This document shows, piece after piece, positions 9,847 through 17,570 of a DNA stretch of 64,000 nucleotides. How positions within the stretch are numbered: position 1 is the stretch's first letter; every line of letters starts with the position of its first letter. Below the pieces are notes generated by a model. That model was not told the DNA's origin, made no database searches, and saw nothing but the letters and a program-made list of their open reading frames with translations. Both the position numbers and the translations under genes were made by a program. Source of the stretch: Acidobacteria bacterium RIFCSPLOWO2_12_FULL_68_19 (GTDB lineage Bacteria > Acidobacteriota > Vicinamibacteria > Vicinamibacterales > UBA2999); assembly GCA_001767525.1 (NCBI GenBank), contig MELF01000010.1:132795-196794 (forward strand). Direction: 5' to 3'.

Positions 9847-9876
9847 TTGGACCGACGCCGCAAGCCCTTGTAAGAT
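9847..9876 (+). promoter_or_regulatory. Sigma-70-type promoter for the PpiD-like gene
   Basis: A -35 box TTGGAC (9847-9852) and a -10 box TAAGAT (9871-9876) are separated by 18 bases. They lie in the 343-base intergenic region 9618-9960 between divergent genes. Transcription would start near 9883, leaving a leader of about 78 bases that contains the family 3 repeat. I see no comparably clear promoter for the minus-strand mre cluster in the rest of this gap. Confidence 0.55.
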
Positions 9877-9898
9877 GAAGCGTTCAGGAGCGGCCGGA

Positions 9899-9953
9899 AC
9901 GGCCCGACGCCCAAGGCCGAACGCCGAAAGCCCAAAGCCCAAAGCCCAGAGGA
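9899..9953. repeat. Interspersed repeat, family 3, copy 2
   Basis: A run of degenerate 7-base units (AAAGCCC repeated three times near 9927-9948, preceded by GGCCGAACGCC). The reverse complement corresponds to 2926-2985, including the shared CTCTGGGCTT end. It lies in the 5' leader of the PpiD-like gene and ends just before its start codon. Confidence 0.5.
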
Positions 9954-9960
9954 TCTTCCG

Positions 9961-11904
9961 ATGACCATGCTCGACCGGATGCGGCGCCACAAGGGGTGGC
10001 TCAAATGGAGCCTCGCGCTCGTGGTGCTCGCTTTCATCGTCTTCTACATCCCCAGCTTCCTGGACGACCCGACGGCGGTCGGCGTCGGCGTCGCCTCGGG
10101 CGAGGTCCTCGCCGACGTCGAGGGGCGCACGGTCACGGCCGGGCAGTTCCAGCAGCGCTACAACGCCCAGATCCAGGCGTACCGCTCGGCCTACGGCGGC
10201 AGTCTGAGCGCCCAGTTGCTGCGGCAGCTCGGGGTCGAGCAGCAGGTGCTCCAGCAGATGATCGACGAGCAGGCGGCGCTCATCGAAGCCGAGCGTCACG
10301 GGCTCGCCGTGAGCGACGAGGAGCTGGCGCAGCAGATCTTCGCCATTCCAGGGCTGCAGGAGAACGGCCGCTTCGTCGGCGAGGCCCGCTACGAGCAGAT
10401 CCTCCGCAGCCAGGTGCCGCCAATGACGAAGGCGATGTTCGAGGACACCTTGCGCCGCAGCCTCATGATCGACAAGCTGCGCGCGGCAATCACCGATTGG
10501 ATGACGGTGTCGGATGCCGAGGTCGAACGCGACTTCAGGCTCCGCAACGAGAAGGTCCGGCTGCAGGTGGTCGCCCTCACCGCGGACAGGTTCCGCAGCC
10601 AGGTGAGCGTCGGCGATGCCGACGTCGCGTCGTACTTCGAGACGCGCACGGCGGAGTATCGGGTCGGCGAGCAGCGCAAGGTCCGGGTGCTGCTGCTCGA
10701 CCGCGACCAGGCGCGCAGTCGGGTCGTCATTCCGCTCACCGAGGCGCAGCGCTCCTACAACAACAACATCGCGCTCTACCAGACGCCGGAGCAGGTTCGC
10801 GCCAGTCACATCCTGCTGAACGTCGCGGGCAAGGAGGAGGCGGGGATCCGCACGCAGGCGGAGGCGCTCCTGCAGCAGGTCAAGGCGGGCGGCGACTTCG
10901 CGGAACTGGCGCGCAAGTTCTCCGACGACGAGGGGACGCGCGCGATGGGCGGCGATCTCGACTACTTCGGCCGCGGCCGCATGGTGCCGGAGTTCGAGCA
11001 GGCGGCCTTCGCGCTCGAGCCCGGCCAGGTGAGCGACATCGTCCGCACGCAGTTCGGGTTCCACATCATCAAGGTGGTCGACAAGAAGCCGGCGGTGACG
11101 CGCCCCTTCGAGGAGGCGCGCCCGCAGATCGAAGAGCAGTTGAAGACCGAGCGCGCCGACGAGCAGCTCGCCGCGCGCGCGGCGCAGCTGGCGGCGCAGA
11201 TCGAGGATCCCGGGGATCTCGACACCGTGGCGCGCGAGAACGGGCTGACCGTCACCGAGAGCGACTTCTTCGGCCGCACCGATCCGGTCCCGGGCCTCGG
11301 CGTGGCGCCGCAGGTGGCCGCCGCGGCCTTCGAGCTGCCGCAGGGTCGGGTGAGCGAGGCGATTCCGTCGCCCCGCGGCCCGGTGTTCATCACGCTCGCC
11401 GGCACGCGCGACCCCTATGTGCCGACGCTCGACCAGGTGCGGGATCGGGTGCGCGACGATCTCATCCGGTCGCGGGCGACCGAGCTGGGCCGGCAGCGAG
11501 CCGCCCAGATTGCCGCCGTCCTGCGGAGCGCGCCGGATTTCGCCGCCGCCGCCAAGGCGCAGGGACTTGAGGCGAAGGACACGCAGCTCGTTCCGCGCGG
11601 GTCGCCCCTCCCGGACGTCGGCGTGAGCGCCGCCATCGACACGGTCGCCTTCGACCTCCCCGCCGGCGGCGTCAGCGGACCCGTCACGGAGGGTGACGCG
11701 ACCGTGATCGTGCGCGTCGCCGAGCGCGACGAGGTGACGGCCGGGGAACTCGCGCAGGGCAAGGAGGCGTTCCGCGAGCAGCTCCTGACCGAACGCCGCG
11801 GCCGCTTCTTCACCGCCTATATGAACCGGGCGAAGGAACGGATGCAGATCGAGATTCGTCAGGACGTCGTGCAGCGGATGCTCGCGGCCACGGCCACGCT
11901 GTAG
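9961..11904 (+). CDS. PpiD/SurA-type periplasmic peptidyl-prolyl isomerase
   Basis: A 647-residue membrane-anchored foldase. It has a short cytoplasmic N-terminus, one membrane helix (about residues 16-34), a SurA-N-like chaperone region, and a parvulin rotamase domain at about residues 278-375 (from RASHILL to FHIIKVVDKK). The C-terminus is a second, degenerate parvulin-like segment and helices. Size and layout match PpiD, which assists folding of exported and outer-membrane proteins at the Sec translocon. It starts at ATG 9961 after a recognisable promoter, and converges with sppA, 13 bases away. Confidence 0.88.
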   Translation: MTMLDRMRRHKGWLKWSLALVVLAFIVFYIPSFLDDPTAVGVGVASGEVLADVEGRTVTAGQFQQRYNAQIQAYRSAYGGSLSAQLLRQLGVEQQVLQQMIDEQAALIEAERHGLAVSDEELAQQIFAIPGLQENGRFVGEARYEQILRSQVPPMTKAMFEDTLRRSLMIDKLRAAITDWMTVSDAEVERDFRLRNEKVRLQVVALTADRFRSQVSVGDADVASYFETRTAEYRVGEQRKVRVLLLDRDQARSRVVIPLTEAQRSYNNNIALYQTPEQVRASHILLNVAGKEEAGIRTQAEALLQQVKAGGDFAELARKFSDDEGTRAMGGDLDYFGRGRMVPEFEQAAFALEPGQVSDIVRTQFGFHIIKVVDKKPAVTRPFEEARPQIEEQLKTERADEQLAARAAQLAAQIEDPGDLDTVARENGLTVTESDFFGRTDPVPGLGVAPQVAAAAFELPQGRVSEAIPSPRGPVFITLAGTRDPYVPTLDQVRDRVRDDLIRSRATELGRQRAAQIAAVLRSAPDFAAAAKAQGLEAKDTQLVPRGSPLPDVGVSAAIDTVAFDLPAGGVSGPVTEGDATVIVRVAERDEVTAGELAQGKEAFREQLLTERRGRFFTAYMNRAKERMQIEIRQDVVQRMLAATATL

Positions 11905-11917
11905 CCCCTCGGCCCCG

Positions 11918-13684
11918 TCAGCGCAGGAACACCCCCGGCATCAACGCCAGCGGCTCGCCGCGCCGGAAGAGCCGCAACGGCGCGGTGAGCGCGGCGATCG
12001 CGCGCAGATCGGCGCCCGTGACGAGGCGCTCCCACACCGGCGCGCTGGACGACTGAAGCTCCTCCGCCAGGGTCTCGAAGAGGGTCCGCCGCGGCGGGTA
12101 GCTCACGAGCTCTACGTCCTCGTCCGCCGAAATCCCCGCCCGCTCCTTGGCGATGGCGACGGCGCGGTCCAGCCCACCGAGCGTGTCGACGAGCCCAACT
12201 TCTCGTGCCTGCCGGCCGGTCCAGACACGCCCCTGCGCCACCGCGTCGAGTTGGGCGGGACGCATGCGGCGCGACGCGGCCGCCTTCTGCACGAAGCCGT
12301 CGTAGAACGACTCCATGTATTCCCCCACCTTGGCACGCTGCTCCGGCGTAAACGGCGTGAACGGCGAATTGATGTCGGCGTTGCGGCCCGAGGCGACCGT
12401 CTCGGTGGCGATGCCCAGCTTGTCCATCGCGGCGCCGAGGGCGAACTTCCCGGCGTAGATGCCGATCGATCCGGTGAGCGTCGCCGGCTGCGCCACGATG
12501 ACGTGCGCCGGCATCGACACGTAGTACCCCCCCGAGGCGGCGAGATCCGACATCGACACCACGAGCGGGCGCGACGGCCGGCTGTCGCGCGTGATCGTCA
12601 GCTCGCGCCAGATGACGTCGGAGGCAACGGCCGATCCTCCGGGGCTGTCGACCCGGACCACGATCGCGCGTACCGAGTCGTCGTCGCGGATACGCTGCAG
12701 CTGCTCGACCACCGAGTCGGACCCGGTGGCGGGCCCGTTCACGACGTCGTAGGTGCTCCTCCCCGAGACGATGAGTCCCGAAAGGTGCAGCACCGCCATG
12801 CGCGCAGCCGGCCGGATTCCGGCGGCGGCGGGACTGACGCGCTGATAGGCCGACTCCTCGACGAGGCGCCGGCCCGCGTCCGGGCCCTCCAGCGCCGGGA
12901 CGCGATCGTCGAGCTCGTCGAGGTAGCCGAGCTCGTCCACGAGGCCCGCCCGGCGCGCCGCGTCGGCCGAGAACGGCCCCTCGTCGAGGAGCCGGCGCAC
13001 CTCGTCCACCGTCTTGCGCCGCGCCTCGGCGATCGTACCCACGAGCTGATCGTAGAGATCGCGATTGAGCGATTCGGCCATCTCGCGGTGGGCCGGCGTG
13101 AACCCGCGTTCGGTGAGCTGATTGGGCGCGGTTTTGTACGCGCCGATGCGGAGGAAGTCCGGATACGCGCCGACCCGGTCGAGCGTTCCGCGAAGAAAGA
13201 TCTCGTAGGAGGCGATGCCGGTCAGATCCAACGGACTCGTGGGGAGCAGGAAGATCCGATCGGCCGCGCTCGCGAGGTAGTACTCGCGATCGCCCCCGTA
13301 TTCCAGGTAGGCGACGACGGGCTTGCCGGAGCGACGGAAATCGACAATCGCATCGCGCAGCTCCTGCAACTTTCCCCAGAACGGCGTCTCGAGCGTCGAG
13401 GGGCGCACGAGCAGCGCGGCGATCCGCGGGTCACGTTTGGCCTTCTGCAGGCTCTCAACGAAACCTCGGAGGCTCGCCGCGTTGCGCCCGGCGAGTTGGC
13501 CGACGATGTCGTCCGGCTGCCGGTCGAGCAGCGCGCCGCCAGGCCTGAGCACGAGGGTGGCGCGCTCGGGCACGGACGGACCGCGCGCCGTCAGCGCGTA
13601 GAGGACGAGAATGCCGGCGATCGAAACGATGACCGCCAGCCCGATCAGGATGAAGACGAGCGCGATACCACGGCGCAGGGCCAC
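11918..13684 (-). CDS. sppA: Signal peptide peptidase SppA, 67K type
   Basis: A 588-residue membrane-bound serine protease that degrades cleaved signal peptides. The SppA core is duplicated; the catalytic lysine is in IGAYKTAPN of the first half and the catalytic serine in AASGGYY of the second half, as in the E. coli enzyme. I place the start at GTG 13684 because a strong AAGGAGG lies six bases before it; the longer frame to 13744 would need TTG with no ribosome site. An N-terminal membrane helix follows at once. It is divergent from the FKBP gene. Confidence 0.92.
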   Translation of the reverse strand: MALRRGIALVFILIGLAVIVSIAGILVLYALTARGPSVPERATLVLRPGGALLDRQPDDIVGQLAGRNAASLRGFVESLQKAKRDPRIAALLVRPSTLETPFWGKLQELRDAIVDFRRSGKPVVAYLEYGGDREYYLASAADRIFLLPTSPLDLTGIASYEIFLRGTLDRVGAYPDFLRIGAYKTAPNQLTERGFTPAHREMAESLNRDLYDQLVGTIAEARRKTVDEVRRLLDEGPFSADAARRAGLVDELGYLDELDDRVPALEGPDAGRRLVEESAYQRVSPAAAGIRPAARMAVLHLSGLIVSGRSTYDVVNGPATGSDSVVEQLQRIRDDDSVRAIVVRVDSPGGSAVASDVIWRELTITRDSRPSRPLVVSMSDLAASGGYYVSMPAHVIVAQPATLTGSIGIYAGKFALGAAMDKLGIATETVASGRNADINSPFTPFTPEQRAKVGEYMESFYDGFVQKAAASRRMRPAQLDAVAQGRVWTGRQAREVGLVDTLGGLDRAVAIAKERAGISADEDVELVSYPPRRTLFETLAEELQSSSAPVWERLVTGADLRAIAALTAPLRLFRRGEPLALMPGVFLR

Positions 13685-13747
13685 GATGAACCTCCTTGCA
13701 GCTGCCGGTTGCCTTGCCGACAACTGGCCGCCGACCACCGACAACCA

Positions 13748-13753
13748 TATAAT
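13748..13753 (+). promoter_or_regulatory. -10 box eight bases before the FKBP start codon
   Basis: A consensus TATAAT occupies 13748-13753 and the ATG is at 13762. Transcription would begin at or within a base or two of the start codon, and no Shine-Dalgarno sequence precedes the ATG. This suggests a leaderless message. A -35 box is not clear. Confidence 0.5.
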
Positions 13754-13761
13754 GCGCCGGC

Positions 13762-14193
13762 ATGCGGTACCCCCTCACGGTCCTCGGAGCCATCCTCGCG
13801 ATGGTCCCGGCCATCGGCTGCGGCAACGGCGCAGAAAAGAGCAGCGTGACCGAGATCATCAGAAACGACGCGCGCGCCGGTACGGGCGCGGAGGCGCAAC
13901 CCGGCCGCAGCGTCACTGTCCACTACACCGGCTGGCTGTATGACACGGCACGGCCGGACCACAAGGGGACGAAATTCGACAGCTCCCGCGACCGCAACGA
14001 GCCTTTCACGTTCACTCTCGGCGCCGGCGAAGTCATTCGCGGGTGGGATGAGGGGGTGGCGGGCATGCGTGTCGGTGGACAGCGGACCCTGACGATTCCA
14101 CCAGAAATGGGGTATGGCTCCCGGGGCGCGGGAGGCGTGATCCCCCCGAATGCCCCCCTGCTCTTCGAGGTCGAACTCCTGAACGTCCGATAA
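13762..14193 (+). CDS. FKBP-type peptidyl-prolyl isomerase lipoprotein
   Basis: A 143-residue protein with an N-terminal signal ending in a lipobox-like AIGC (Cys20), so it is probably a lipid-anchored periplasmic foldase. The FKBP domain covers residues 45-143 with the conserved [19 protein letters not shown] and IPPEMGYG segments that form the proline-binding pocket. It resembles the single-domain FKBPs of Gram-negative bacteria. Its promoter may give a leaderless message. It ends 246 bases before the wzc-like gene. Confidence 0.9.
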   Translation: MRYPLTVLGAILAMVPAIGCGNGAEKSSVTEIIRNDARAGTGAEAQPGRSVTVHYTGWLYDTARPDHKGTKFDSSRDRNEPFTFTLGAGEVIRGWDEGVAGMRVGGQRTLTIPPEMGYGSRGAGGVIPPNAPLLFEVELLNVR

Positions 14194-14245
14194 GAGGGAC
14201 GTACGGCCGCCAAGTGCCCCAAACGGGTGAAAATCCGGGCAACTG

Positions 14246-14434
14246 GAGAGCGCCCTGTAGGGTCTCGACTGTATGCCAGAAAATGACAGATTGGCATTAC
14301 AATCCCGGTGCTGGTACCAGACTCCGGCCTTGGAAATCTGTCGGACTGGCCGCAAGATGTATGTACCGCCGATGGGCGGTCTTGTGTCCTCCAGGGCAAA
14401 CTGTGTCTGGAGTGACGACGGTGTAGGAACACCG
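14246..14434 (+). promoter_or_regulatory. Hairpin-rich leader and candidate promoter of the polysaccharide locus
   Basis: The gap 14194-14439 holds a series of inverted repeats. They are: a bulged stem at 14246-14266 (CCC-TGTA-GGG inside GAGA/TCTC); ATGCCA-N13-TGGCAT (14273-14297) touching a -10-like TACAAT (14298-14303); the 10-base palindrome CTGGTACCAG (14311-14320); ACCGCC-GATG-GGCGGT (14365-14380); CTCCAG-N12-CTGGAG (14389-14412); and CGGTGT-AGGA-ACACCG (14419-14434). The AGGA in the last loop is the only ribosome-site candidate for the gene at 14440. Together they suggest an operator over the promoter plus a structured 5' leader. No known riboswitch class is matched. Confidence 0.5.
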
Positions 14435-14439
14435 GCGAG

Positions 14440-16968
14440 ATGAGCGTCCCCTCGCAGTTCGAGCGAAAGAGCCCGGAGAGCAGCGTCCTTGGTCTGGATG
14501 CAGCGCCCGACGCTGGACTGGCGCCGCAACCCAGCGCCGCGACGGGAGGGTCGGGGTACGGCTACGGCTATGGGTACAGCGGTAGCATGCCCTCGGGCGA
14601 TTCCGAGCTGAGTTTCATCCACTATCTCCAGGTTCTGTACCGTCGGCGGTACGTGGCGGCCACCGCGTTCCTCGTGGTCGTGCTGAGCGTAGCGCTCTAC
14701 ACGTTCACCGCCGTGCGCATCTACGAGGGAACCGTCCGCATTCTCATCGAGCGCGACGACCCGAACGTCGTGTCGTTCCAGGAAGTGCTCGAGCAGAACG
14801 AAGTCACCGACGACTACTACGAAACGCAGTACCGGCTCCTGCAGGGCCGCGGCCTCGCGCGCCGCACCATCGACGCCCTCAATCTCTGGTCGCACCCGCA
14901 GTTCACCCAACCGGCGCGGCCAACGGTGCGCAGCGTGATCATGATGCCGGTGAACGCGGTCGCCCGCTGGTTCGAGCCGCCCCGCCCGGTGGAGCCGCCG
15001 GATGCGGCAGAAACACGGGTACAGTCGAGGGTCATCAATCGGTTCCTCGCCGCTCTTGACGTATCCGCGGTGCGCTACAGCCGGCTCGTGGACGTGTCGT
15101 TCCGGTCGAACGATCCCGCCCTGGCGGCACGTGTGTCCAACGCCCTGGCCGACCAGTACATCAAGCAGAGCGTCGAGCTGCGCTCGAATACGACGAAAGA
15201 AGCATCGGAGTTCCTCGTGCAGCAGCTGGCCGAACAGCGCAACAAGGTCGAAGCGAGCGAGCAGGCGCTGCAGGCCTATCGCGAGCGCACCGGCTCGGTC
15301 TCGTTCGAGGAACGCCAGAACGTCGTCGTGCAGCGGCTCGCGGATCTGAATGCCGCCGTGACGAAAGCTAATACGGTCCGGATTCAGAAGGAAGCCACGT
15401 ACAACCAGGTCAAAGCCGTGCTCGAGAATCCCGCGGCAATCGACACGGTGCCGGCCATTCTCTCGAATGCGTTCGTGCAGCAGCAGAAGACCGAGCTGGC
15501 GCAACTGCTCCGCCAGCGCGCCCAGCTGTCGGAGAAGCTCGGACCGAATCACCCCGACATGATCAAGGTGAACACCGCGATTCAGCTCGCCGAAACGCGA
15601 CTGCAGGCCGAGGTCGCCCAGGTCCTCCAGGCGATGCGGAACGATTACGAGGCGGCGCTGACCGAGGAGCGGACGCTGGCGAACGAGCTGAACCGCCAGA
15701 AGATCGAGGCCCAGCAGTTGAACCGCACCAGCATCGACTACAGCGCGCTGCAGCGCGATGCCGCGGCGAACCGGCAGATGTTCGAGGCGCTGCTGAAGCG
15801 CACGCAGGAGACCGGCGTCTCCGAGGAACTGAAGACGGGCAATATTCGGGTCGTCGATCTTGCCGAGAACCCCACGGGCCCGATCTCGCCGAATATCTTC
15901 AACAGCCTGCTGATGGCGCTGCTCGGCGGCCTCACGCTCGCCGTCGGTCTGGCATTCGGCCTCGAGTACGCGGACGATCGCATCAAGAACCCCGACGAGA
16001 TGAAGAAGCACCTGGGCCTGCCGTTCCTCGGCATGGTGCCGGCGCTGTTCGACAAGGGCGCGCACACGCCGCTCATCGGCCGCGGCGTGTCGGCCCTCTT
16101 CACCGAGAGCTTCCGCTCCATCCGTACCAACGTGCTCTTCTCGTCCACCGAGGAAGGAGGGCGGCTCGTCGTCATCACGAGCTCGGCGCCGGGCGAGGGC
16201 AAGACGATGGTGGTCACCAACCTCGCGGTGGCGCTCGCACAGGCAGGGCACCGCGTCCTGCTCATGGACGCCGATATGCGCAAGCCGCGCGTCCACGAGG
16301 TGTTCGGCGTGCCCAGCTCCCCGGGGCTGTCGAATCTGATGGTCGCCAACGCAACGGCGTCGGAGGTGATTCAGGAGTCGTCGACGCCCGGCCTGTGGGT
16401 GCTGTCGGCCGGTACTCACCCTCCCAATCCGTCGGAGCTCCTGGGATCGAAGCGATTCAAGGAGTTCGCGGCGTTCCTGATGCAGTACTTCGATTGGGTA
16501 CTGCTCGATACGCCGCCGGTTATGGCCGTCACCGATGCGTCGATTGTCGCGAACCTGTCACACGGCGTGCTGTTCGTGGTTGGCTCCGAGATGACGAGCC
16601 GGCGCGTCGCGCAGCGGGCTGTCGAACAACTCGAGCTCGGACAGGCCAAGTTCCTCGGCACCGTGCTCAACCGCGTCGATCTCGAGCACAACTCTTACTA
16701 CTATTCCCGCTATTACCGTCCCGAGTACGGCGGCTACTACGGTCCGGGGGCGCCGGGCGGTACCCAGACCGGCACCGGTGCCGGACCACCCGCCGCCAAC
16801 AGCGGCGGGGTGGGGACCCGCGCGGCTCGCGTCGCCGCCGCGACGGCCGCGAAGGCCGCGAGCGTGGCGGCCACCGTCGGATCAAGACTCGTGCGGCGCA
16901 CGGCCGAAAGCGCCTCGGGAACGCTGCAGCCGGGGTTGCGAACGCGGGGCGACATCCGACACCTGTAG
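14440..16968 (+). CDS. Wzc/GumC-type chain-length determinant with BY-kinase domain
   Basis: An 842-residue inner-membrane protein controlling polymer length and export. It has two membrane helices (about residues 75-95 and 490-510) flanking a long periplasmic Wzz region with coiled coils. The cytoplasmic tyrosine kinase carries Walker A (APGEGKT, near residue 583), Walker A' (LLMDADMRKPR) and Walker B (LLDTPPV). The tail has a tyrosine cluster (SYYYSRYYRPEYGGYYG, about 750-768), the autophosphorylation site of such kinases. The N-terminus has an unusual Gly-Tyr repeat (YGYGYGYSG, about residues 36-44). It is the first gene of the polysaccharide locus. Confidence 0.93.
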   Translation: MSVPSQFERKSPESSVLGLDAAPDAGLAPQPSAATGGSGYGYGYGYSGSMPSGDSELSFIHYLQVLYRRRYVAATAFLVVVLSVALYTFTAVRIYEGTVRILIERDDPNVVSFQEVLEQNEVTDDYYETQYRLLQGRGLARRTIDALNLWSHPQFTQPARPTVRSVIMMPVNAVARWFEPPRPVEPPDAAETRVQSRVINRFLAALDVSAVRYSRLVDVSFRSNDPALAARVSNALADQYIKQSVELRSNTTKEASEFLVQQLAEQRNKVEASEQALQAYRERTGSVSFEERQNVVVQRLADLNAAVTKANTVRIQKEATYNQVKAVLENPAAIDTVPAILSNAFVQQQKTELAQLLRQRAQLSEKLGPNHPDMIKVNTAIQLAETRLQAEVAQVLQAMRNDYEAALTEERTLANELNRQKIEAQQLNRTSIDYSALQRDAAANRQMFEALLKRTQETGVSEELKTGNIRVVDLAENPTGPISPNIFNSLLMALLGGLTLAVGLAFGLEYADDRIKNPDEMKKHLGLPFLGMVPALFDKGAHTPLIGRGVSALFTESFRSIRTNVLFSSTEEGGRLVVITSSAPGEGKTMVVTNLAVALAQAGHRVLLMDADMRKPRVHEVFGVPSSPGLSNLMVANATASEVIQESSTPGLWVLSAGTHPPNPSELLGSKRFKEFAAFLMQYFDWVLLDTPPVMAVTDASIVANLSHGVLFVVGSEMTSRRVAQRAVEQLELGQAKFLGTVLNRVDLEHNSYYYSRYYRPEYGGYYGPGAPGGTQTGTGAGPPAANSGGVGTRAARVAAATAAKAASVAATVGSRLVRRTAESASGTLQPGLRTRGDIRHL

Positions 16969-16988
16969 GAGAACGTTTTCCGCAATTC

Positions 16989-17018
16989 TTGACCACCCTG
17001 GCACGGCCGTTGTAGGCT
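16989..17018 (+). promoter_or_regulatory. Sigma-70-type promoter for a leaderless small gene
   Basis: A -35 box TTGACC (16989-16994) and a -10 box TAGGCT (17013-17018) are separated by 18 bases. The ATG of the next gene is at 17026, seven bases after the -10 box, so the message would begin at the start codon. No Shine-Dalgarno sequence is present. Confidence 0.55.
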
Positions 17019-17025
17019 ACCGCCC

Positions 17026-17292
17026 ATGTCATTCATAGACAGCGCCATAGAAGCCCTCGACCGTACCGAGGCGTCGCTGCACTCGCTCATCACCGACGCG
17101 CTCAAAGCGAAAGCGTACGGTGAAGTAGCCACGATCGCAGCGTTGGCGCAGTCGCTGGCCGCCATCAGCGCCGGACGGTCGCAAGCCAAACGGTCGGAAT
17201 CGACCCTCACAACGCCCACTCCGGCCGCGGTGCCTGCTGCGTCCGAGGTCGCCAAGAGCGAACCCTCCTGGATGCGACCCAAGAATCCTTAG
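17026..17292 (+). CDS. Small hypothetical protein, amphipathic helix plus Pro/Ala tail
   Basis: An 88-residue protein I do not recognise. Residues 1-50 are predicted helical with regular hydrophobic spacing (IDSAIEALDRTEASLHSLI and EVATIAALAQSLAAI); the rest is a disordered Ser/Thr/Pro/Ala-rich tail ending WMRPKNP. There is no signal peptide or membrane segment, so it is likely cytosolic. Support for a real gene comes from its own good promoter placed directly at the ATG and from codon use like its neighbours. It sits between the kinase gene and the envelope genes of the locus. Confidence 0.5.
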   Translation: MSFIDSAIEALDRTEASLHSLITDALKAKAYGEVATIAALAQSLAAISAGRSQAKRSESTLTTPTPAAVPAASEVAKSEPSWMRPKNP

Positions 17293-17343
17293 GCATTCCT
17301 CGTCCCCACCGGCTCCATCGTCTCCAATTTGAAGCGACCAGCA

Positions 17344-17379
17344 GGTGGGTTCTACCACCGCCGGATGGGCGTCTGTGGT
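17344..17379 (+). promoter_or_regulatory. Alternative stem-loops downstream of the 88-residue gene
   Basis: Two mutually exclusive stems can form. One pairs GGTGG (17344-17348) with CCACC (17355-17359). The other pairs ACCAC-CGCC (17354-17362) with GGCG...GTGGT (17368-17379) with a TCT bulge. The second stem is followed by a weakly T-rich stretch, so it might act as a terminator and the first as its competitor. Part of it (ACCGCCGGATGGGCG) resembles the hairpin at 14365-14380 in the wzc leader. Confidence 0.3.
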
Positions 17380-17405
17380 CGTTATTATGACTCTATGAAG
17401 CAGAA

Positions 17406-17434
17406 TTGCCTCAGATCCAGCCTGCCAGTACAAT
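17406..17434 (+). promoter_or_regulatory. Sigma-70-type promoter upstream of the lipoprotein gene
   Basis: TTGCCT (17406-17411) and TACAAT (17429-17434) are spaced by 17 bases. Transcription would start near 17441, giving a leader of about 130 bases for the gene at 17571. That leader contains a 22-codon open frame (ATG 17467 to TAA 17535) and the 19-base tandem repeat. Confidence 0.5.
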
Positions 17435-17520
17435 GATTTCGCTTACACATCAAGCCGATAAATCTCATGCTGGCTGCGGGTTCCCTCTGCTCGGTGGGCT
17501 GGTTCAGCGGAACCGGGCGA

Positions 17521-17558
17521 AGATTTGTCGTGTAAGTGAAGACTTGTCGTGTAAGTGA
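17521..17558 (+). repeat. Two tandem 19-base units in a leader
   Basis: The unit AGAYTTGTCGTGTAAGTGA occurs twice head to tail (17521-17539 and 17540-17558) with one mismatch. Its GTGTAAG core is the inverse of CTTACAC at 17442-17448, just after the proposed transcription start. It could be a pair of regulator sites or a local duplication; nothing codes here convincingly. Confidence 0.6.
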
Positions 17559-17570
17559 CGGGGCGAAGCT

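Noticed and set aside
14291..14314. Possible sigma-54 promoter starting TTGGCA
   Set aside because: No GC dinucleotide occurs at the required distance for the -12 element.
14388..14424. Possible c-di-GMP (GEMM) riboswitch because of AGGGCAAAC followed by GACG
   Set aside because: The second conserved GACGCAAAGC segment, the tetraloop receptor and the closing stem are not present; the stretch is better explained by the CTCCAG/CTGGAG hairpin.
13645..16419. Open frame of 924 codons on the minus strand
   Set aside because: Antisense to the FKBP and wzc-like genes; composition is that of a third-position shadow and no domain is visible.
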